A stretch of DNA of 64,000 nucleotides. Origin: Euborellia annulipes (lineage: Eukaryota; Arthropoda; Insecta; Dermaptera; Anisolabididae). How positions within the stretch are numbered: the first letter of the stretch is position 1; each line of letters opens with the position of its first letter. The DNA is taken from NCBI GenBank assembly GCA_023213315.1, contig JAKCPI010005258.1, positions 54,697 through 118,696 of the forward strand, read 5' to 3'. The position numbers were made by a program, and so were the translations under genes. Positions 12,101 to 25,832 of the stretch are shown here, in pieces. The notes under the pieces were generated by a model. The model was not told the origin of the DNA. It searched no databases and was given only the letters and a program-made list of their open reading frames with translations.

Positions 12101-15100
12101 GGCATTGAAACATTCAGACGTGACTGCGCGGCTAAAATCGCGAGTAAGTCGATGGACTGGCGGATCACGGGAATTATTTACTGTTCGAGGGCTTTCTCTT
12201 TCCCCAGTTACTACACGATAGAGTAATTGAGGAATTTGTCCAGCGTTCACGTCCGTACCGTTATTCGATTTTTTTGATGATTTAAAGTAAAAAACCACTC
12301 TAAAAATGATATAAAATTAAAAAAAAATTTAAATTAGAAAGTAAATTGGAATATTAGCGAGGCGAATAGCTGAATCAATAGGTAGTAGAAAATAAAAGGC
12401 CGAGCAGCTATGTTTATTTCTTTATTTAAGAACCCACCGCGACGTTTCGGTCGACTATCTTCATGGCTAGAGTTCAGTCAACAGAAAAACCTCTTAAGTT
12501 CTTTGACAGACATTTCATAAAATTCATTACGATCTATCAGATATAATGAATTCAGCGCCAAAGTCAATATTGACTTTTGGCCTGTCAAAGAGCTTAAGAG
12601 GTTTTTCTGTTGACTGAACTCTAGCCATGAAGATGGTCGCATAGTCGACCGAAACGTCGCTGTGGGTTCTTAAATAAAGAAATAAACATAGCTGCTCGGC
12701 CTTTTATTTTCTACTATAAATTGGAATATTTACTTTAGTAATTATTCAAAAATAATAATAAATATTTAAGTAATATTTACTGGTCATCAGTTGTAACCAT
12801 TCCCTGGCCACTTGCTCCGCAATCGGAAGAAGGACCACTCACCCGAGCCCAAGCTACATACCATCTATTTGCCTGTAAATAAAAGGAAATATCAGTAATT
12901 TATTACTTTCATTCTAAATGTGCATATTTATGTGAGATTTACATATATATATATATATATATTCTCTTACCTATGTTATATAATTATATTTACATATATA
13001 TATATATTCTCTTACTGTATATAAGTAATATATATATATATAGAGAGAGAAAGTATTAGATTCATGTCAAAAATTCGATGTCAAAATTTTGATGGATATA
13101 CACGTTTTGAGGTCTCCTGAATCCAAAAAAGTGGTTTTCGCAACAAGGTCTGTCTGTCTGGGTTCAATTTAAAGAATGAAGGAATTGAGCTTGGTTGCCA
13201 TGGTAACAAAATATAAATATTTTCCCATACTAATAAATTTTACATCTTGAATTCGAATATATAGGCGAAAACTAAATATAGGCCTATGTCGACACGAAAA
13301 ATCTGGTGCAACAGTAACAGCAGATTATTTAATTTTTATTAATGGCCTATGGTCCCACCATTTAGGTCAACATCATCAGCTATTATTATTATATATATAT
13401 TATATATATATATATATACGGTAAAGTTTTGAAATCATCGTAAATTTGACCCATCACCTTCCAGGATGTTAGAATTTACAACGAAAAGGCATTAAAATTA
13501 AACTCACTTGAAGAGAAATAGGTTCGTCTAAAAGCATTGCATATTTTTGTCTAGGGCCACATTCATAAGGAACTTCTTCTGTTTCAGCTATGACTTCTCC
13601 ATCAGTTTCTTGTTCTCCACCATCTAATCCAATATCGAAAACCTAAAGAAATACAATACAAAAATTTTAGATAAAAATAGAATTGAGTTTTAATTAAAAT
13701 TATTACCTTAATTTTTCCAGTGTATTCGCCTCTTCCTCCAAAAAGGCCAAAACCTCCTAATAGAATATCCGTATCAGCCATAAAACGGATTGCTTCGATG
13801 GAATGACCGCTATAACCCCAACCTCCTCCATGGGATTCAAATCTCGTCACAGCTGCAAAATCTTCTCTACTATAAACTTTTCCAATACCACCGCGCCTTC
13901 CCGGGAGAGATCCAATTATTTGCTCCCCTCTTAGAGAGGTTCCAGAGACAGTTTTCCCCGTAAATGTAATATCAGAAGGTACTTGAACTACTGTTTGTTC
14001 TCGAGTTAATGTGTCTAAACAGCCAAGTAGATGAAGAGCTGCGTGTGATCTTGTAACGAAACAGGAAGGAATTTCGGGTAAAGCCAATTCAGGACTTAAA
14101 ATATTGGTTCCAATATTGTTGGATGTATTATTATTTTTTAAGTTATTAAATGCTTCACATGCTACAACGTTATAGCATGACATTTCACCATTTGCAGGAA
14201 GAAAGCTAAAATTAAAAAATAAGGACTTTTAATATATAGATTAAGTTATAATTAGAATATAATTAAACTATAATATAAAAGTTTATTTATCTTAAACTGA
14301 CGAATATCGGGGCAATTTTTAATAGTCTCAAATAAACTTATATATATAAAATATGCACAAGCACAGTAAACTTTCTTTTACGAAAGGTAAGAGAAAGTTG
14401 TATGCTGTGCGACCAGTCACACCAGATTTTTTTATTTTAACATTTTGGCAGGGACATTTTATAATGTTTCACTTTCAAAGATTGAAATTCAATCTTTAAT
14501 TACCGGATATCATTGAGTTTTATGAGTTTATATTAATTGTTACCTCCATAAAACACTGTAAAGTGGGTCGAGACAGGTAACAGATCGAGCAAAGTCAGCT
14601 TGGTCCGGACTGATAAAACTTGCACAACTTCCATCTGATTTAGCAATTGCTAAGCATTTAAAACCAACCGAGAGATCAGCTTGGGTTGGCAAAAGCACTA
14701 CAAAAAGTTAATTAATAATATAAGAAATTTAAAATACAAATAATAATGAAAAAACAGAAACTAACAAATGCTGTTTCGATTGGCCATAACAGTTGATCGG
14801 GTCAGTGAGACAGCATTAATAAGAGATTCATCTAATTTGACAAATGTTTGATCAGCAGAAGCTCCAATCCAAGTGGCACGACGACCATGTGATGGCCCAA
14901 TTCCGATAACAGGTTGAGGTAGAGCAAACCACATGACGTTGTTACTGCAACTTCCTCCTTCACGAAGACTACTACCTCCCGAGAGCTCACAGCCTAAAAA
15001 AAATTCATATATAAACAAGTCATATATAAAGAAAATAAATAATATTTTAATAAATGAAAAAAGTTATGGTAATATATATGATGATTTGAGAAATAAGAAA

Positions 15101-18100
15101 ATTGTAAAATTTAATATTTGTAAAACCAGTAAAAAAATTTGAAACTTTGATTTTATAAGAGATTATCAGAATGCAAAAGGTTGTCAAATGAAATTTAAAA
15201 AAATCCGGTGTGACTGGACGCACAGCATACAATTTTCTCTTACCCTTCGGCAAGAAAAAGTTGTGTACTGTGTCTTTGTGTCGAGGTATATTTAGTTTCC
15301 CATAGCACCTTAATTCGAAACTTGAACACTTGCATTTAATAAGTAAAAAAAAGTAAAAAAGTCAATTGATTCAAAATTTCCATAGGCTCAACAAAAGAGA
15401 ATCCTAAATAAATACAAAATTTCATAAGGATTGGAAAATTTTTTTTAAATATGTAAAAAGTTCCAAAGGGGACCTCCTTTTGAATCGAAATTTACATGCA
15501 ATGCAAATCCCCATAGGGATTTAACATTGGCTCTATGGAAGGAAGAGTCGGACAGTGAATTTGAAAAAACTGAATTACATCAGCAAAGTGTACTTCAAAC
15601 AATTTTCACGAAAAATTTTACTGATACATGTTTTAAAAAGGATCTAAAAAATAGTTGATTTATGAATTTTATTCAAAATAGTTAGAGCTAATTTTGTGAA
15701 AATCAGAAAAAAAAACTAAAAAAAGACATCAGTAAAGTACTAGAACTTTTTGGCCGATTTTGTTCAAAAGCTTATTTTCATGCATCCCAGGGGTGTCTAA
15801 CTTAAATATAAAATTTCAACCTCATAGCTCATTTCCTTCATGCCTAAAAATATCCACACAGACTCACAGACCACCAATTTGCTGGGCCCACTTTTTTGGA
15901 CTCAGGGGCATCAAAATATGTATTTCCATCAAAATCTCGACATCGAATTTTTGATGATCGCAATACTTTCTCTCTATATTCGTATATATTGTGAGAAGAA
16001 AAGAGAAATAAGTTTCTAACAAAAAGATTTTTTTTAACTTTCAAAAAATATTTGTATTTTCTAATTTAATTTGTATTATTCTAAATAAATAGTTAAATAT
16101 AATAATAGAATAATTTCTAATTATAAATATTATATATAAAATAACTATAAACCTGGATTTCCAATTAAACCTGATGTGTTTTCATCATTGAATGCGGAGC
16201 CCCTTCCTAGTTGACCTTTTTGATAACTTCCAAAAGTATAAATTTCTCCATTTTTCATTAAAACCACAGTGTGATTAGAACCACATGCTACTTGTGTAGC
16301 TGTAGTTGGCAAAACGACTTGGCAAGGCCCAGCACGAGGCAATACATCTCCAACTCCGAGTTGTCCATAAGCATTCGAACCTTCAAAAAAAAAAATTAAT
16401 TTAAAATAGTTTATAATAAATACTTTAAATTAAATAATGACTAACCAAAAGTAAACACTTGTCCAGTTTGTGTTAAAAGAACAGCATGATGAAGACCAGA
16501 TGCAATTTGAACAATAGGGCTATCAGCTGTTGCAACTGTGAGGCGAGCAGGAGGAAGAGAGGTTACCCTACTGGGATCTCCTCGATCGGGGTCACTTCCA
16601 CCAGCAGTACAAGTTTCTTCAACTGGAATTAAATTATATATATATTGAAAAAAGTGGTAAATATTTTTAAATTTTTTTTTTTTTATAAAAATTCAAAATA
16701 CCTAATAAAGCATTGTGTCCTCCACTAGCACCACTTGATGCATTATTAGTTGATCTATGTAAAGGAGAGGCTGCTTTGCTTGCACCTCCTCTGCTCAAAG
16801 ATGGTTTCATTTTAAGACTAGGCTTAGAACCTGAACTTCCAGCACCAGCACTTCTTTGTTGTCTTTGTTTTCTCTCATCCAAACGGCGTTGTAAATGATC
16901 TTGAAGACGAGCTCCATGTCGGCCTATTTTAATTAAAAATATATGATCAATATGTCTAGAGATTAACATTTTTTTTATTTATAAGCTGACATGACTGAGA
17001 TCTGAGCATTCTAGTAGGTATTAAACAATGAATATATATATGTGACCGTCCACATGAAAAGGTACCAAATCTTTACTGGGCTAAATTTTCATGAAAGCCG
17101 ATTTACAAAAAAATTTAAAAAATCGATTTTTGTTTTATTACTGATTCCGATTCTCTAGTTCTTCATCTTATATGATGAAATATTCGATCGATGTATTTTA
17201 TATAAAAAAAAATTGAAAAAACAAACTTTAAACTCATTTTCCTCAAAACTAGGTTTTTAATAACTAAAATTTTAAAAATTCCTAACTTCCAAACAAAAAA
17301 GTGATAAAAAAAATTATAAAAATACCGGCTTGCTCAACAGGATGTGTTCTGTACAGAAAGCATAAAAACTCAATTTTGACACCGACGAAAATTTGGTACC
17401 TTTTCATGTGGTCGGTCACATATATTAGTCACGCCGCCCGTCTTAGACGGGCTCCACCAACTTTAACTCCTCCGACTCTAGCTCGGACCTGCGGCGAACC
17501 CTCGCCTTTCCTTTCCTATCATGGCCCTTTTTAACATTTCGTTTCAAATTCCTGCAGGCGGTAAATTAGGTTGGTTGCTGGATATATGAGATTGGAATCG
17601 AGAGGAAAAAAACAAGCGAACACCTTTTTACTTTATTCAAGACATAGGACCTTTCGGCAACTATAACAGCTGCCATCTTCAGTACCTTGAAAGTTTTTTA
17701 AGGTGTCCCTAACATATATAATAATAGGGTAGTTTTGCATAGGAAGCATCAGCCTGGAGCGCTCGGCGAATTTAAAATATATATATATATAAGAGAAAAT
17801 AAAAATCTGGTGTGAATGGGCGCACAGCAGATTGTTTTGTATCGAGATATATTTAGTTTCAGCCAATATATTGGAATTCAAGGTGTAAAATTTCTTAAAT
17901 ATAAAATTTTAACCTCGTAGCTCAATTCCTTCATGCTTAAAATGAACACAGACACACAGACAGACCATGTCGCGAAAACAACTTTTTTGGGTTCAGAGGA
18001 CCTCAAAACGTGTATAACCATCCAAATCTCGACATCGAATTGACATGAATCCAATACTTTCTCTCTCTATATATTAACTTATATAGAGATAAGAGAAAGT

Positions 18101-21100
18101 AAAAAATGGGGAGATAATATGTCTTGGGATTGAAACTCTAGAAGAAAATTTATTCTTTTGTCAGCTTATTTAAATATTTTCAGATTGATAATCGAAAAAG
18201 GGACGCCCAGATGAACTTTTAAATTGACCATAATATAAACTATTTTTGAATAAAAATTATAAAAATTTGGCGATTTTAAAAATTCTATAACAAAAAAAAA
18301 AAAAAAATCACCTCCAAAAATGAGATCAAGTCTCATCATGCCTGCTAGATCACCTGCACCTGAAGGGCCAAGAAGTGCCAAATCGCTGTTGTCTACGTTT
18401 TCTTTTGCACAAATTCGACAACATCCGCATTCAGCACAACCTGAATCTCCTTCACCACAGCCACATTCTCTGGAAAAGAAAAGAGAAAAATTTTATAACA
18501 AATAGATATATTTTCAACTTACTTTTTAATAACTCACTGTCCAGGATTCCTTCCGGGATGCATGCTGCTTAAACAACTGATACTATAACCGGTACATTCT
18601 CGGCATATTGTGCAAACCATACATTGATCATGTTTCCAGGAATGTTTTCCTGGAGGGCACATTGGAGGATGATGACGATCGGCTCCACTTGCTTCTCCTA
18701 AACTCCATTCTACACCGTCACCACCTCCGCTAGAGGTTCCAGGTACTCCTGATGCCTCTTCTTCATCCTCAGCTGTTGTTTCCATTGCAGTCACGGTTGG
18801 TGCTATAAAAAAAATATTTTATTAATAATTTTAAATACAACATTTTTACTATCTCTTACCTATGTATAAATATATGTAATAAATATATATATTTTTAGTG
18901 AGAAAGTATTGGATTGATTCATCTCAAAAATTCGATGTCGAGATTTTGATGGGTATACACGTTTTGAGGTCCCCTGAATCCAAAAAATGTGATTTTCGCA
19001 ACATGGTCTGTTTGTGTTCAATTTAAAGCATGAAGGAATTGAGCTATGAGGTTGAAATTTTATATTCAAGTTAGGTACCCTCCTGAGGAGTGAAAATAAG
19101 ATTTTTTAAATGCTCTTTCAAATGTATATTCTCATTTTGCTCTCAAAATTGTTTGAAGACCAGTTTTCTCTTGTATTTATGTTAGTAGGAAAGATAAGAG
19201 AAATGGTTGCCATGGTATCAAAATAAATAAATAAATAAATTTGCCCTAAAATTTGCCGCCCCAGGCGGGCGCCTAGTCCATCTCCTAGAAAATAAGTCCC
19301 TGATTTACATTCCATCTTTTTATAAAAAATGATGATAATCTTTACTAAAATTCTTTCTAGATTTGAGCCAAAAATTTTTCTTAAAAAAAAAACAATGAAA
19401 TAATCACATGAGAATGCATGGGGGTTACTTAATAGTGGTACCCATTGTATATTATCAGTCTAAACGCCTCTAGTTTTTTTTTCAAAATTTTTATCGTTTA
19501 ACACGTTTTGACTATGTTTCTCACTCAAGAATTTTTTTAAAATAAAGCACGCACTTATGAATACATTATTAACTTTAAATACAAACAATTTATAACCTTC
19601 TTTAGTTTGAGAAGATACAGTTGCAAAGTCCCGTCCACATTGGCCCTTATTATTAATGCCAAAAGTATAAACTTGTCCAGATGTTGTCAAAGCAATGGCA
19701 TGTGCTTTTCCAAGAGCAACTTGATTAATATGAACTCCTTTCAATAAAGTAACTTGCCCTAAAAAAATAAACATATATTATAATTTTAGACATTTATAAA
19801 AAAAAAAAGGAAAAGTTAGATAAATACCTGAAGAATTATCACAATGCGTTGTGTCTTTTCCAAACAAAAGCAATTCACCCTCTCTCGAAACAAGGGCAGT
19901 GGTGCCATTATTACATGCTGCAGTTATTATTTGAGTCCCTTCCACCTGAACATATAAATAATATTAATTTTAAATTTAATTTTATAGATCACATTAATTA
20001 TAAAACAAACTTTTAGGATTCGTCTAGGTTTGGCTGGCTTGGGCTGTCTTCTGGCTGCTTTCCCACCACTGGCATCTCCATCCTCCCCTCGACGTGCTGT
20101 TCCTACAAACCATACTCCACCATCTTCCGAAATTAGTATAGCATGAAGTCCTTCGTGACCGACAGAGATGTGAACTATTTTAGGAGACTTTGGAATGGGA
20201 AGTTCACACCAGCGACCTAAACAAATTTTTACATATTATAGTAAAATTAAAATTCTCGAACTTTTATTGGGATTATTTAATAATTGATTCTTTTAAAAAA
20301 ATGCCAGGGTTTGAAAGGTTATTCAATTTTAGCCAAATAACAAAGAAACTTAAGCAAGATGTCTAACCCCCAAGGCCAATAAAATTCTACAGTCAGTCTC
20401 GTTCAAAATTCGTTTTTCTTTTTTAAAGTGAAACTTTTATTTTATCCCCTCAAATTTTTTTTTACCCGTTTTTTGCAGTTGCAGAGGTCATTTATATATA
20501 TACATGTATAGAATATAATAGTAAAACTATATAAATATGTCTAAATATTTTCCGAGATCTATCTATTTGAATAAGATAATAGTATTCAAAATACCTCGAT
20601 TCGGACTAAACAAGTCATAGATATATTCAACAAGGCTGAGTGTTTTTTTATTGGTGAGGCCAAACATCCCATGGTCCCCGGGAATCGAACCCAGGATCTC
20701 CGCCTTTCCGGGGCATAGACGTGCTGTCCAGGGAGATCCTGGGTTCGTTATTATATATTAACTATATCTTATTGTTATTATTTATGCGATGAAGGCACAA
20801 ATAGAAGATCTTAAGACTCGATTTCCTAATTTCAAATTCAATTGTAAGATGAAGACGAGCTTAAGATCTAAGATGTTTTGGTGCAAACGGGCATAAATAA
20901 TTTATTTATCGATGTCTACCCGACTGTCTGTAGTTCATCGTAGGCCATATATCTTTTAAGATTTACTCTGTTTTATAACAGTCATTTCGGTGTCGGGTTA
21001 GACATGCTTGGATTCTATTTTATTTAAAGAATAGTTAGATCCACGAAAGTCAGACAAATATAGTATATATACGAGGTGTGTATATACAAAAAGAAATCGA

Positions 21101-24100
21101 ATTTTTGCTGTAACAGCTTTATTGCTTATTGTACAACATTTTAAGCACTGTCCTCTTCAAAATAGTCCCCTCTACTGACAATACACCGTTCCCATCGTTT
21201 CATCCATTTTTGGAACGCCTCCTGGAACACACGGAGCGTGGGCTTCTTGTCGCATTGTCCTATATCTCCTCTATGGTTTGGAAGCGGGGTTCTTTCAACG
21301 TTTTTCAGTTTGAGAAACAGGAAAAAGTCTGCTGGGGCTAGGTCCGGAGAATACAGTGGATGGGGCACAACGGGAATGTGGTGTTTTGCTAGATAGCTGC
21401 AGACAAGGGGTGACTCGTGAGCTGGCGCTTTGTCATGATGCGACATTCAACTCTGGTTTTCCCACAATTCAGGCCTCTTCCTGGCACTGTTTCCCAAACT
21501 GAAAAACACGTTGAAAGGACGTCGTTTTCTCCTCTAAGATATAAAACAATGAGACGAGAAGCCTATAAAATGTGTTCCAGAAGGAGTTACAAAAAATGGA
21601 AGAAACGATGGGAACGGTGTATTGCCAGTAGACGGGACTATTTTGAAGGGGACAGTGCTTAAAATGTACAATAAGCAATAAAGCCGATACAGCAAAAGTT
21701 CGGTTTCTTTTTGTACACACCTCGTATATAAGGTATTTCAGTGCTAGGAGAGTCTGAATTAGAGCCCTGCATGGGTAAGGGTTGGCCCGTAGGCCCGTTA
21801 CCCGCCTGGCCCGCGGCCGGGCGGGCTTTTGAGGCCATGAAAAAATTACGGGCGGGACGGGCGGGTAGCAAGTTTAAATAAACGGGCTCGGGCGGACGGG
21901 CATGCAAATTAAATTTTATTTAAAAATTGCTAGACATTCGTTCATTCATTAAATCTCGGGCGAGTATGGCCCGCCCGTAATTTTTTCATGGCCTCAAAAG
22001 CCCGCCCGGCCCGCGGGCCGGGCGGGTAACGGGCCTACGGGCCAACCCTACCCATGCAGGGCTCTAATTCAGACTCTCCTAGCCCGTTTGAAAAATTTCC
22101 GGGCGGGCCTGAAGAATGGTAAAAAATTACGGGCCGGGTACGGGTGGGAAGTCAAAAAAAAATAAGGACACGGGCCGGTACGGACCAAAAAAAATCGGCC
22201 CGTGCAGGGCTCTAGTCTGGATTTTTGTCAAAATTTAATTAAAATTAATACATACATTTTATATATATCTACCTTTTAAACGAAAAATTGAAATTAGATT
22301 TTATTCTTAAAATATACCTGATTTATGAGGTTGTTTAATTCCAAGACTAGCTGGTTTTCCACTATATAATACTTTTCCACCGGCTGTTCGGATAATAGCA
22401 AATTCCTTGCCAGCACATAGGGCCATTACTTCATCTCCGTCAAGGCCTGCTCCAGTCCCTTTTCGTAACGCTTGGGCACAAGCTTCATCGTCAGGTTGAC
22501 CTCCATGTCCAAAAACATCTACACATTTGCGTGCTAATTTTAAAGGTAATTCACTTCCAGAGATGATAGCTGGCCTTGAAGAAGGTTGAACAGCACGGAC
22601 TACAAATCCATCCTATTGGGATAAAAGGAACATTTAGATAGGAAATTTAGGATTAAAATGAAAATCTAGTAGGTATAAAAAAATCCAAAGCTAAGCTTCA
22701 TTAAGAATTGAACTGACCAGTCGACTAACATTTTCAAAAAGAAGTATCTAATAAAAAATAAGAAAAATCAAAAAATACTTTCTCATATAGGCCAATAGGT
22801 AAGAGAAAGTAAAAACCATGCATGAATCATGTTGTCAAAAAGGAAAAGGTCAATTTTAAAAATTTTTTTGAGGTGGATATTTTTATGAATCGAAAATAGG
22901 AAGTATAGGTCTATAAATGACTTGAACATCAGTACATAGAGCTGCCTAAAGGAAAATATATATAGCCTATATACTTTCTTGACACTTATTGGGCCTGAAG
23001 ATGTCAGAGATGCCTGAGAACGTCAGCCCAATAAAATATTTAAAGAAAAAAATTTGGCTGCCAGCCTCTGCTTTCGCTTCCCTTCCTTGATACATCTCAA
23101 CAGACTCAACTATAAAATTAAAATAATATTAAAACGATATTAAGGATGGAAATGAAAAACCAAAAGGATATGGACGTGAAATGAGTACTACCTAGTGAAT
23201 ATGATAAAAAAATAAAAAATAAATATTTATAATTAAAAAAAAAACGAATATATTTACAACATATATTAATACAAGCTTGGGCTAAGTGTGCATAATTAAG
23301 AAAATAAAAACAAATATTTAAAAGCACTAAATAATAGAGCAAAAAGCAATAATTTGAAGAAGAAATTTCATCCAAAATAAAAATGAAAGTATTTAAATTT
23401 ACATCTTTATCTGCAACAATAAGGCCAAGAGCGTCACCATCGGCGAAAAGAACTCCTCTGGACCATTCTTTGCCTTCGAGTTTATGAACATCGCTAACTG
23501 TCAAAGTATCTAAATCAAGTCCAAGGATTTCGCAACCTTTTTTACTCATTAATCGAAGATATAGTTGGCCCTAAAAAGTAAATACTAATATAATTTGTCT
23601 CCTTTAGTTTAATTTTTATCAGGACATACATTAGCATAGCCTAGCCATCCTTGGCTGTCAGCAATCAGATCTGCTTTGACCATATAAACGTGTCCTTTGA
23701 CAGTGCCGCCATAACCGGATCCAATTTTAAGTAATCCTTTGCTTGTATATAAGTAAAGAAATCGGCCATCACTTGCTAATGATCTGGCTTCAAATATTGA
23801 TCCGTGAAGATCTAGAAAGAAATTTAATAAGATTGCTGTAATTTAAAATCAATATTATGATGTAAGGCAGCTAATTTTATTATTATCATTATTTATTATC
23901 TCTCAAATATATATATATGATGAAATCGAGTATCCAGTTCACTGCAAAAACCCAGAAAAATAACAGGGCAAGTGAGCAGAGAGAGAATTTAAAATAAGAT
24001 GTTTATTAAAATTTGTTGGTTTTTGTGAATTTCCTTTGAATATTGTAAACGATATGCTTAGTTTTTCATCTCACATCTGATAAAGACTACTAATACTCTA

Positions 24101-25801
24101 CTGTCGAAGTGCTTTAGCTATAGCACCCCCCTTCTCCCCGCCCCTTGTAGGGTCGTGACTGCTTTCGATGTATAAAAGACTTCTAGTGAATATTTAAATT
24201 GTGAATAATTTTTTTTTTCTTATATATATTTATAATATTAAATTTTATTTAAAAGATGGAAGATTTACTCTGATGTAAGGTTACAGGTAATTGTTGCAAA
24301 GGTTGAAAAATAATTCTTAACTATTAATATCTGAAAATTTATTTGGTAGACGACTGATTTGCAAATACAGTGTACATGACACAAAGATATAAAATTTTTA
24401 TTGGGGATTTTATAAAAAAAATATTTTTCAGATCAATTGACACATCCAGGAACGAAAAGAATTTGATTGTTCTGCTTTCATAATGAGAAAATATTAGGCG
24501 TTTTTTGGTTTTATATATATATATATATATTGAGGGCTATTTGTTTTTTGACACCGCATGGTCCTGAAGAAGGAGTCGTTTTGACTACGAAACGTCGACT
24601 TATAGCCGACGGAATTAATCCAAATAAATTGCCTGATCATCAGCTCCGGATTTTATTTATTCATCCTTCTCAATATATATATATATATTGCAATTTATAT
24701 TCAGGAACTTGGAAATTTTTGGTAATGAATAAGTCTTATAAATATAAATTGGTATTCAAATGGCTTAAATAAAATCATCGGACTACCAGAGATCCGAACA
24801 CGCGACCCTTGGAATACAAGGCAGGCGCGCTACCAACTACACACCAAGCCCGAGAGCTTCCGGATAATAATTTTCAAGAATTATTTTTGAACCTTTGCAA
24901 CAATTACCTGCAACCTTACAACAGAGTAAACCTTTCATCTACTTTTTAAATTCATCAAGAGGAGGCAATGGCTAAGCCGGCTAAGCTTAGGATTACGGAG
25001 TCCGAAGTCTCAACACGACTCGGGTTCGGATCCAGCTTGCCGCAAATAATTCAACCATCCTGCCGAAGTCTCCTCTTAGGGTAGGTAGGGGGATAGCCCC
25101 ACCGTGGTATCACAAAGGGCCTAATTGGCCTAAGTGTGTTCCCTCTCTGGGAACGGCCACTTCAACCTAACCTAACCTAAATTCATCAACTATGGTTGTT
25201 TAAAATTTTATTTATTTTATAAAATGAATTTTTAATTACCAGAAGGAAGTCTTAAATGAAAAGAATCAAGTCGAGAATTACGAGGAACTCCATGAGTAAG
25301 CCAATCGGGTCGTTGAGATTTTCCTCCAAGGAGAACAGCATGAACACTGCGTTGAAGACTAACAAGCACAGCAGGTAACTAAAAAAAAAGTTCCATGAAT
25401 TAACGAAAAAATCTCAATAAAAAAAAAAGAAATATTTCTCTTACATGGATATTTTGAGAAGCTAAAGCTCTAGGGCACATGAGAAGAGCAGCTGTAGCTG
25501 AGAGAAGTTTTCCTGTGTCTCCTCGAACCACAACAAGACTCAACAAACAAGCACAAGCAACAGCAGTTAAATGTGAGCCATCATTAGCGGCGGCTGATTC
25601 TGGTCCATGAGAAGTAGCCAAATCAAGAAGTAAATCAAAAAGAGGATCTGAAAATTTTTAGGAATCAATAAACAAAGAATTTCATATTAGGCATGATTAA
25701 CTAACTATTAATATAATACATTTTAGAAACAGATGACTCCTTCAACTCTAGGAATTTATACCTAAAAAAATAGTTGCAGTTCTTCAAGTAAAATTTTAAA
25801 T

Positions 25802-25832
<31 letters not shown>

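Noticed and set aside
13300..13390. CTGATGATG motif on the minus strand as another hammerhead
   Set aside because: There is no GAAA after the hairpin and no closing stem, so it lacks the core.
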